Shown: positions 22,714-28,853 of the stretch, piece by piece
Layout: each line of letters starts with the position of its first letter
How positions within the stretch are numbered: the stretch's first letter is position 1
Source of the DNA: Bacteroidales bacterium
Lineage (GTDB): Bacteria; Bacteroidota; Bacteroidia; Bacteroidales; P3
Length of the DNA: 28,853 nt
Direction of reading: 5' to 3'
Assembly (NCBI GenBank): GCA_004551865.1
Contig: SFPR01000017.1
Span: forward strand, 1 to 28,853
The notes under the pieces: generated by a model
The model's database searches: none
What the model was told of the DNA's origin: nothing
The model's input: only the letters and a program-made list of their open reading frames with translations
Translations under genes and position numbers: made by a program

Positions 22714-24903
22714 TTACTTGGTAAACAATAGTTCTCTGTATTTGGGCAATGGCCACATTTCGTTGTCTATATTCATTTCCAAAGTGTCGATATGTTCTCT
22801 GATTGTATCAAGATAAGGATCTACATTTCGGCTGTACGATTTTGCTTTCTCTCTTATTGATGTCAGAGCATTACTTTGTCGTCTTGCCTCGGTCATCTCT
22901 TCCACCAAAACTTTCAATCGGTCAATACGTTCCTGAATTTCGACAATCAGCTCTTTGCGTTTGCAAGTCAAATTCTCACATTGTTCTTCCGAAAAGACCG
23001 ACTGCATTTTTACAACGTTGTCCAACAATACGTTTTGGTACGCAACAGCGGCGGGAATGATGTGATTGATTGTCAAATCGCCCAAAACTCGTGCCTCAAT
23101 CTGGATTTTCTTCACATACTTCTCCATTTCCACATCTATCCTGCTGCTCAGCTCTGCCGAATTGAAGATTTTTTCGCCAATAAGCACCTCTCTTGCCGCT
23201 GTGTCTTCGTATTTCAACAATGCTTCGGGAACGGAATTGATGTTTGTCAAATGTCTTTTCTCGGCTTCCCTCTCCCACTGCTTTGAATAGCCGTCTCCCT
23301 CAAAGCAGATACTCTTGCTGCTCTTGATAAGTTTCTTCAACTCCTTAAAAATCGCCTCGTCCTTATTTGTTCCCTGCTCAATCATTGCATCGACCGAGCG
23401 TTTGAACTCGCCAAGCTGATGAGCCATTGCCGCATTTATCACAATCATTGCCGCCGCACAGTTTGCCGACGAGCCTGCAGCACGAAATTCAAACCTGTTT
23501 CCCGTAAAGGCAAAAGGTGAGGTACGGTTTCGGTCTGTATTGTCCAACAAAATTTCAGGTATTCGACCAATTCCCAACTTCAAGGCTGTCTTCTCTTCGG
23601 GTGTCATCTTGGAGTTGGAGACCTCTTTTTCCAACTTATCGAGCATATTGGTCAAATTTCTGCCCAAAAAGACCGAAAGAATTGCAGGAGGAGCTTCGTT
23701 TGCACCGAGACGACGGTTGTTTGTTGCAGTCATTATTGAAGCCCGTATCAAATCTTGGTTCTTGTAAACCATGACCATTGCGTTTATAATAAAGGTAAGG
23801 AACAACATATTGCCACGAGGGTTCTTTCCCGGAGCAAAAAGGTTAATTCCCGTGTTGGTTGTGAGCGACCAATTATTGTGTTTGCCGCTTCCGTTCACGC
23901 TTTGGAAAGGTTTTTCATGAAACAGGACATTAAAGTTATGCTTAATGGCAATTCGCTTCATCAAATCCATGATAAGCTGATTGTGGTCGTTGGCAAGGTT
24001 ACACTCTTCGTAAATGGGAGCCAATTCAAATTGGTTGGGAGCAACTTCATTGTGCCTTGTCTTTATCGGAATACCCAATTTGAAACCCTCAATCTCCAAA
24101 TCTTTCATAAAAGCGGTAACTCTGCTCGGAATAGAACCAAAATAATGGTCGTCCAACTGCTGTTCCTTTGCCGAAGAATGCCCCATGAGCGTTCTGCCTG
24201 TAAGACACAAATCGGGGCGAGCCTTATACAAAGCACTATCTACAAGAAAATACTCCTGCTCCCAGCCGAGTTGTGCCGTAACTTTTGTAATATTTTTGTC
24301 AAAATAGCCGCACACTTCGGTTGCTGCCCTATCCACCGCCGCCAATGATTTTAGCAGTGGTGTCTTATAGTCCAATGCCTCACCGGTATAAGAAATAAAG
24401 ATAGTGGGAATACACAAAGTGTCATCTACAATGAATGCCGGAGACGATATATCCCACGCCGTATAACCTCTTGCCTCGAATGTGTTTCTCAATCCTCCGC
24501 TCGGAAACGAGCTTGCGTCCGGTTCTTGTTGCACCAAGACCTTTCCCGAAAATCTTTCAATCACCTGACCTTCTTTTGAGAAGTCAATAAAAGAGTCATG
24601 CTTTTCCGCAGTGCCGTCGGTCAGCGGTTGAAACCAATGAGTGTAGTGTGTAACGCCATTGTCTTTTGCCCACGACTTCATACCATTTGCAATCAGACTT
24701 GCCTCTTCAAGAGATATTGAACTGCCTTCATTTACAGCTTTGTCAATCGCTTCTATCGTCTGCTCCGAAAGGTAACGCTGCATATTCTTTCGGTTAAACA
24801 CATGGCAACCATAATAATTTGAAATATCATTGCACGGAGCTTTTACCTCCAAAGGCTTGTGAGAAGCAACTTGTTGCAAAGCCATAAATCTGAATTTTGA
24901 CAT
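22714..24903 (-). CDS. glnN: Type III glutamine synthetase (GSIII)
   Basis: 729 residues, matching the length typical of Bacteroides GSIII. It makes glutamine from glutamate, ammonia and ATP in the cytosol. Diagnostic blocks are THYTHWFQPLT, QGEP-like DASSFPSGGLRNTFEARGY, EVAPNQFELAPIYEE, and NGSGKHNNWSL in the active site, with a long helical C-terminal region. The ATG at 24903 (MSKFRF) matches known GSIII starts and lies 33 bases after a -7 box; the in-frame upstream extension would run into the promoter. Adenylylation control does not apply to this class. The gene stands alone, with no amtB or glnK beside it. Confidence 0.96.
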   Translation of the reverse strand: MSKFRFMALQQVASHKPLEVKAPCNDISNYYGCHVFNRKNMQRYLSEQTIEAIDKAVNEGSSISLEEASLIANGMKSWAKDNGVTHYTHWFQPLTDGTAEKHDSFIDFSKEGQVIERFSGKVLVQQEPDASSFPSGGLRNTFEARGYTAWDISSPAFIVDDTLCIPTIFISYTGEALDYKTPLLKSLAAVDRAATEVCGYFDKNITKVTAQLGWEQEYFLVDSALYKARPDLCLTGRTLMGHSSAKEQQLDDHYFGSIPSRVTAFMKDLEIEGFKLGIPIKTRHNEVAPNQFELAPIYEECNLANDHNQLIMDLMKRIAIKHNFNVLFHEKPFQSVNGSGKHNNWSLTTNTGINLFAPGKNPRGNMLFLTFIINAMVMVYKNQDLIRASIMTATNNRRLGANEAPPAILSVFLGRNLTNMLDKLEKEVSNSKMTPEEKTALKLGIGRIPEILLDNTDRNRTSPFAFTGNRFEFRAAGSSANCAAAMIVINAAMAHQLGEFKRSVDAMIEQGTNKDEAIFKELKKLIKSSKSICFEGDGYSKQWEREAEKRHLTNINSVPEALLKYEDTAAREVLIGEKIFNSAELSSRIDVEMEKYVKKIQIEARVLGDLTINHIIPAAVAYQNVLLDNVVKMQSVFSEEQCENLTCKRKELIVEIQERIDRLKVLVEEMTEARRQSNALTSIREKAKSYSRNVDPYLDTIREHIDTLEMNIDNEMWPLPKYRELLFTK

Positions 24904-24935
24904 ATCGTTAAAATGTTTCTTATTAAACCAAGATG

Positions 24936-24943
24936 CAAAAATA
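24936..24943 (-). promoter_or_regulatory. glnN -7 promoter box
   Basis: TATTTTTG on the minus strand matches TAnnTTTG, with about 33 bases to the glnN ATG. No good -33 TTG is visible, which might reflect control by an activator. Confidence 0.5.
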
Positions 24944-25121
24944 CACAAAAATTGTAATAAGTCGGCATTTTTATGGGTAAAAAGCGAAAAAACATGAAAA
25001 AATCGCCATTGTGGTCAAAATTTTGGGGGGCTCAAAAGGAAAATAACAACATTTCTGCAAGAAACACCCTCGTTTCATCGAGGCACATTACGAAAACAAG
25101 CAAATCGAAAACCGACAAACG

Positions 25122-25155
25122 AAAAAGGGGTGCCAAACCCATGGTTCAGCACCCC
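25122..25155 (-). terminator. Terminator of PepSY-like gene
   Basis: On the minus strand GGGGTGC pairs with GCACCCC (25155-25149 with 25133-25127), then a symmetric two-base internal loop and a second helix AACC/GGTT, followed by TTTTT. It lies 29 bases past the stop of the gene ending at 25184. The remaining bases 24944-25121 show nothing recognisable. Confidence 0.85.
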
Positions 25156-25183
25156 GAAGTATATGAAAAAAAATAAGTCTCTA

Positions 25184-25621
25184 TCAGTCTTCGTAACGCT
25201 TAAAATTACCGTTTTTATCAAAGACGATATCTACACCATTGTTCAACTCCACTTCATATTCCCTTCTGTCTTTGTTAATATCGACAATATAGCATGCCGG
25301 ATGGCTGCTTGCGACAAAGGTTCTGATGTTTTGAGGAATAACTGCCTCGGGAACACCTCCTGCTGTTTTGACTTCGACGCTTGTCCACTCGCCTTTGTCA
25401 TCAAACTCTACGCTCGAACCATCGTCAAACCTGACTTCATAATCTGTATCAAACAACTCGTCATCACAAAAGACCATCGTAATAGTCTTGTCGGCAAAGT
25501 GTTGTTTGACAAAGCTCTGAGCCTTGGACGGAAGAGAGCTGAACTCTATCGGCTTGATGTTTGAGGACTCGCAGCTCCAAAAAGGAAGTGCTGCCAAAAG
25601 AATTAAAATCAATTTTTTCAT
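25184..25621 (-). CDS. Exported PepSY-like (DUF2874) protein
   Basis: 145 residues. The N-terminus is hydrophobic (ILILLAALPFWSCESS) and ends in a Cys17 that could serve as a lipobox, though FWSC is a poor match. The mature part contains two copies of a small alpha-beta unit: SSLPSKAQSFVKQHF with YEVRFDDGSSVEFDDKGEW, then AVIPQNIRTFVASSHP with YEVELNNGVDIVFDKNGNF. This is the PepSY-like DUF2874 pattern common in Bacteroidota exported proteins of unknown role. It is a single gene with its own terminator. Confidence 0.82.
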   Translation of the reverse strand: MKKLILILLAALPFWSCESSNIKPIEFSSLPSKAQSFVKQHFADKTITMVFCDDELFDTDYEVRFDDGSSVEFDDKGEWTSVEVKTAGGVPEAVIPQNIRTFVASSHPACYIVDINKDRREYEVELNNGVDIVFDKNGNFKRYED

Positions 25622-25913
25622 GTTGCTTTGGTTTTTATGTTTTACTATACTGTTTTTTTATAACGACTTATTCTTCGATTTGTTTTGCCGTTGTGAATTT
25701 TTAACAGCGTTTCATATTCTTATGCAATGATGATTTTTGCCACTTTTTGATAATTTCCTTTCATCAATCGCTCTAATGCTTTATCATTGTTTCGCAACAC
25801 TACAATCAACACTCCATATAGTTGAAGCAAAAGCCCTCTTTTGTCGGTAAAGCAACATGGTTTTACAATTTTTTTTTGAGTGTCTCGTTTCTCCAAAAGA
25901 CCAAAAGAAGATA
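25622..25913. other. AT-rich intergenic region
   Basis: About 290 bases between the divergent PepSY-like gene and the glycosyltransferase pair. No TAnnTTTG promoter box, hairpin or coding frame could be supported on either strand, although both neighbours must be transcribed outward from here. Confidence 0.5.
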
Positions 25914-27017
25914 ATGAAACGCATTTGTGTCAGTGTAAGTAATGATTTGATGTGCGACAACCGAGTTGATAAAACTTGTCAAAGCCTTGTCGGTTGCGGT
26001 TTGGAAGTGCGATTGCTCGGCAGAAGGTTCTCTTCATCTCCCCTATTGGAGAAAAGGGCTTACGATTGCAGGCGTTTGAGAGTGTGGTGTCGCAAAAACT
26101 TTCTCTACTATGCCGAACTCAATTTGCGTTTGTTCTTTTACCTGCTTTTTACTCGACAAAACCTGCTTTGGGCAAACGATTTGGATACCCTTTTGCCCAA
26201 CTTTCTTGTTGCAAAGCTCAAAAGGATACCTCTTATCTTCGATTCTCACGAACATTTCACCCAAGTACCCGAACTCAAAGACAATCCTTTTGCACAAAAG
26301 GTGTGGAAAGCAGTGGAAAAGCTCTGTGTCAAACGCTGCGAGGGTGTTGTTACGGTTTGCAATCCGATAAAGGACTACTTCAAAAGCCAATACAATGTCG
26401 AAAGTGTGGTAGTCAGAAACATACCTTGCCAAAGTGCGGCATCAAAGCAACTCGTTCCTGCTGCAAAGAAAGATAATATATTGGTATGGCAGGGAGCGGT
26501 AAACGTAGAAAGAGGTTTGGAAGAATTGTGCGAGGCAATGCTATATACAGATGCAAAGCTCATCATCATGGGACAGGGAGACATCAAAGCCAAACTTGAA
26601 CGCATGGTGAAAGAGTGGGGAATTGAAGACAAGGTGAGCTTTAAGGGACGGTTGCCTTTTGAACAAATGATGAACATCACACGGAGTGCAAAGATAGCAA
26701 TCTCGATTGACAAGCCCACCAACGGCAACTATGCTATCAGCCTGCCGAACAAAATATTTGAATACATCAGTGCCTGCATTCCTGCCTTGGTCTCTCCTCT
26801 TTGCGAGATTGAACCCATAGAACGCAAGTACCAAACCGGTGTTTTCATTCGCTCCTACGAACCAAAGGAGCTGGCAAAACAAATAACCGAACTGCTTTCG
26901 GACAATCAAAGCCTCGATACCATGGCTGCAAATTGCCGAAAGGCGGCAGATTGTCTCTGTTGGGAAAACGAACAAAAGAAGATTTTTGAACTCATTGAAG
27001 CCTTACAAAAGAAATGA
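25914..27017 (+). CDS. Glycosyltransferase family 4 (GT-B fold)
   Basis: 367 residues from the ATG at 25914 (MKRICVSVSNDL); an upstream ATG at 25857 would add 19 residues of poor composition. The acceptor-side half has a DSHEHF motif. The donor-side half shows WQGAVNVERGLEELCEAM, AKLIIMGQGD, VSFKGRLPFEQM and LPNKIFEYI-CIPALVSPLCEIE, the pattern of GT4 enzymes that transfer sugars from nucleotide-sugar donors. It probably acts in cell-surface glycan assembly; donor and acceptor are unknown. Its stop overlaps the next gene by ATGA, so both enzymes likely work on the same glycan. Confidence 0.88.
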   Translation: MKRICVSVSNDLMCDNRVDKTCQSLVGCGLEVRLLGRRFSSSPLLEKRAYDCRRLRVWCRKNFLYYAELNLRLFFYLLFTRQNLLWANDLDTLLPNFLVAKLKRIPLIFDSHEHFTQVPELKDNPFAQKVWKAVEKLCVKRCEGVVTVCNPIKDYFKSQYNVESVVVRNIPCQSAASKQLVPAAKKDNILVWQGAVNVERGLEELCEAMLYTDAKLIIMGQGDIKAKLERMVKEWGIEDKVSFKGRLPFEQMMNITRSAKIAISIDKPTNGNYAISLPNKIFEYISACIPALVSPLCEIEPIERKYQTGVFIRSYEPKELAKQITELLSDNQSLDTMAANCRKAADCLCWENEQKKIFELIEALQKK

Positions 27018-27898
27018 AACTCTCTATTTTGATACCTGTTTACCAAGAAAACTGCATCAAGTTGGTTTCCGACCTTGTCAATCAGACAAAGCGTCTGTCA
27101 ATCGATAGTGAGATATTGGTGTTTGACGATTGTTCTCCCATAAAGTGCGAAGACAACAGAACGCTCTCCGACTTTGAGAGAGTAACCTACCGAGAACTCG
27201 AACAAAACATAGGTCGCTCAAAAATCCGCAACCTCCTTGCCGACACAGCAAGCGGTGATGTGTTGATTTTCCTTGACGGCGACAGCGGCATTGTGAGAGA
27301 AGACTTTATCCAAAAGTATATTGACACCATTCAGACAGCAGATGTGGTAAGAGGTGGCACAACCTACTGCGACAAAACACAAGTCAAAGCAGGCTGCGAA
27401 CTGCATTGGAAGTATGGAAGCAAGGTTGAGACAAACAGCTCTGCAAAAGACCCCTATCGTTTTACGACCAACAACTTTTGTATAAGAAAGTCGGTCTTCT
27501 CTTCCTTACGATTTAATGAACAAATGAAAGGTTACGGACACGAAGACACACTTTTCGGAATTGAACTCAAAGAAAGAGGCTTTTCGCTTATCAACATAGA
27601 CAATCCCGTCGAACACTTGGGTCTGAAAACCTTTGCCTGCTTTATGCAATCGACCGCAAACGCAATCAAGAACCTTCTTAAACTAAGCTCCGAAAAACAA
27701 TATGCCGACTTTATCGGGCAACTCAAATTGGTAAAAGCATACAACAAATTACACACTTACAAAATGGACAAGATTTATGCAGCGTTTTTCCGCATTTCAA
27801 AGCCTGCAATGCTAAACCTTCTTGCCAAACACAACCCGAGTTTGTTTGTTCTCGACCTATACAAACTCGGACTTTACTGCAACTGCCACAAGCTATAA
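27014..27898 (+). CDS. Glycosyltransferase family 2 (GT-A fold)
   Basis: 294 residues. The N-terminal SILIPVYQENC and LVFDDCSP and the LDGDS metal-binding motif (near residue 93) mark a GT2 GT-A enzyme, and YGHEDTLFGIEL near 180 is the typical catalytic-side ED motif. A C-terminal helical part (about 215-294) follows. It is translationally coupled to the GT4 gene before it. The two form a minimal two-gene glycan unit; no flippase, polymerase or sugar-nucleotide genes are beside them. Confidence 0.9.
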   Translation: MKLSILIPVYQENCIKLVSDLVNQTKRLSIDSEILVFDDCSPIKCEDNRTLSDFERVTYRELEQNIGRSKIRNLLADTASGDVLIFLDGDSGIVREDFIQKYIDTIQTADVVRGGTTYCDKTQVKAGCELHWKYGSKVETNSSAKDPYRFTTNNFCIRKSVFSSLRFNEQMKGYGHEDTLFGIELKERGFSLINIDNPVEHLGLKTFACFMQSTANAIKNLLKLSSEKQYADFIGQLKLVKAYNKLHTYKMDKIYAAFFRISKPAMLNLLAKHNPSLFVLDLYKLGLYCNCHKL

Positions 27899-27948
27899 AA
27901 TCACCCTCGCACCATGCTGATAAACAAGCACTTGAACCCGTCCGCAAC

Positions 27949-28027
27949 AAAACGCTGTTTTGCATAGTGAAAAACGCCGTTTTGCAAAAATAAATCAGCG
28001 TTTTACCCACCTTGAAACGGCGTTTTA
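27949..28027. repeat. Intergenic repeat array, copy 2 with extra arms
   Basis: Four related arms are packed in 79 bases. AAAACGCTGTTTTGCA (27949-27964) and AAAACGCCGTTTTGCA (27971-27986) are direct copies with one difference. TCAGCGTTTTA (27995-28005) and AAACGGCGTTTTA (28015-28027) are inverted copies. The second and third arms form a hairpin (AAAACGC with GCGTTTT) and align with 13628-13660. It lies between the GT2 stop and the CoA-transferase promoter; the absence of a clean T-tract makes it a poor plain terminator. Confidence 0.7.
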
Positions 28028-28058
28028 TTTCCGAAGAGTTCAAGACTTGCGTTTCTGT

Positions 28059-28089
28059 TTGGTTATTTGAGAAAAAAAAGCTAACTTTG
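28059..28089 (+). promoter_or_regulatory. Promoter of CoA-transferase gene
   Basis: TTG (28059-28061), 20 bases, TAACTTTG (28082-28089). Start of transcription near 28096, giving a leader of about 48 bases. Confidence 0.7.
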
Positions 28090-28143
28090 CACTCTCAACT
28101 TTGAGGCATTAGACAGAAAACAAATCAAAAAACATAACGCTAT

Positions 28144-28782
28144 ATGAGCAAGCAAATAACAATCGACCAAGCAGTCGAAATGATTAAAGACGGACAAACC
28201 GTCATGATTGGCGGATTTCTTGCAGTCGGAAGTGCAAACCGCATTATTGAAGCAATGGTCAAAGCAGGAAAAAAAGACCTTACAATCATTTGTAACGACA
28301 CAGCTTATCCGGAAATAGGCTCGGGACTTTTGGTAGCGTCGGGTTGTGTCAAAAAATGTATCGTTTCGCACATAGGAACTAACCCTATAACCGAACAAAA
28401 GATGAAAGCGGGCGAAATAGAAGTCGAATTGGTACCTCAAGGAACCTTGGCAGAAAGAATAAGAATAGGAGGAGCAGGAATAGGAGGCTTTTTGACCACA
28501 ACAGGCTTGGGAACGCTTGCCGAAGAAGGAAAAAGAAAAATAGAAGTTGAAGGAAAGGAATATCTGTTGGAGCTTCCTTTGAGAGCAGACGTGGCACTTA
28601 TCGGAGCATCTGTTGCAGACAAATACGGCAACCTTATTTACAGAGGAACAAGTCAAAACTTCAACCCTATGATGGCAACAGCAGCCGATTTGGTTATTGC
28701 AGAAGCAAAAGAGAGTGTGGAGAACCTTGCTCCCGAAGCAATAAAGACCCCTTATCTCTTTGTGGACTACATCGTAAGATAA
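28144..28782 (+). CDS. CoA-transferase alpha subunit (AtoD/CtfA type)
   Basis: 212 residues, close to the usual length of alpha subunits of acetate/butyrate-acetoacetate CoA-transferase. GGFLAVGSANRIIEAMV (about 23-40) is the CoA-binding glycine-rich segment; PQGTLAERIRIGGAGIGGF and the C-terminal VDYIV also match. These enzymes move CoA between short-chain acids in butyrate or amino-acid fermentation and act as alpha2-beta2. The catalytic glutamate lies in the beta subunit, which normally follows at once. Here the next 71 bases do not open a beta-subunit reading frame. It has its own promoter. Confidence 0.92.
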   Translation: MSKQITIDQAVEMIKDGQTVMIGGFLAVGSANRIIEAMVKAGKKDLTIICNDTAYPEIGSGLLVASGCVKKCIVSHIGTNPITEQKMKAGEIEVELVPQGTLAERIRIGGAGIGGFLTTTGLGTLAEEGKRKIEVEGKEYLLELPLRADVALIGASVADKYGNLIYRGTSQNFNPMMATAADLVIAEAKESVENLAPEAIKTPYLFVDYIVR

Positions 28783-28853
28783 CAAAGAAGAAAAAAACTA
28801 AAATCAACAATAAGTCTTTATATTATGCTCTGTGATTTTTTTAGGATAAACCT
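28783..28853. other. Window end, no gene recognised
   Basis: An AT-rich stretch after the CoA-transferase stop. The only late ATG (28825) opens a frame MLCDFF that runs off the end and does not resemble a CoA-transferase beta subunit. Confidence 0.4.

Noticed and set aside
24973..25176. 67-codon plus-strand basic frame
   Set aside because: Its 3' third runs through the terminator of the opposite gene, and the product is low-complexity Lys-rich with no promoter.
25708..25725. Possible third partial copy of the AAAACGCyG intergenic repeat (CAGCGTTTCAT)
   Set aside because: Only about ten bases match one arm and no partner arm or middle segment is present.

Overview
The window looks like a chromosomal segment of a Bacteroidota bacterium, most likely order Bacteroidales. 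The evidence is: repeated promoters of the Bacteroidota form TTG-N19-22-TAnnTTTG; a type III glutamine synthetase; GldF and GldG; a DPP5-type S9 peptidase very like that of Porphyromonas; a FISUMP-domain protein; and a DUF3127 protein. The sequence is AT-rich by eye. Most of the window is ordinary core genome, so no large new system is claimed.

Layout. Bases 1-1254 are largely non-coding. They hold two strong hairpin/inverted-repeat structures, a putative leftward promoter, and (1255-1428) a stump of an AbiEi-type antitoxin gene behind an intact promoter. Next come an HD-domain phosphohydrolase (near-leaderless mRNA), a DPP5 dipeptidyl peptidase lipoprotein and an SSB-like DUF3127 protein, all on the plus strand and ending at a bidirectional terminator. 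Bases 5459-7217 (minus strand) carry the most interesting module: a secreted Cys/His-rich repeat protein, then an ECF sigma factor, a small one-TM anti-sigma candidate and a membrane-anchored CnrX/CpxP-like sensor. The layout recalls the CnrYXH metal-sensing circuit. From the divergent promoter at 7334 run a secreted FISUMP protein and a NatAB-type ABC exporter.

Bases 10521-13600 hold a tiny two-TM protein, an Mpv17-like membrane protein, an outer-membrane barrel and dapF, closely packed. rpsO and pnp follow, with clear terminators. A long minus-strand block (22595 down to 16568) reads gldF-gldG-DUF4340-dnaN-secreted papain-like peptidase, preceded on the same strand by glnN (GSIII) with its own promoter. 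A PepSY-like protein (minus) and two overlapping glycosyltransferases (plus) come next. The window closes with an alpha subunit of an acetate/acetoacetate-type CoA transferase whose beta subunit does not directly follow.

An intergenic repeat of about 33 bp with arms of the form AAAACGCyG occurs downstream of dapF and again, with extra arms, downstream of the glycosyltransferases. No tRNA, rRNA, CRISPR array or intact insertion sequence was recognised.
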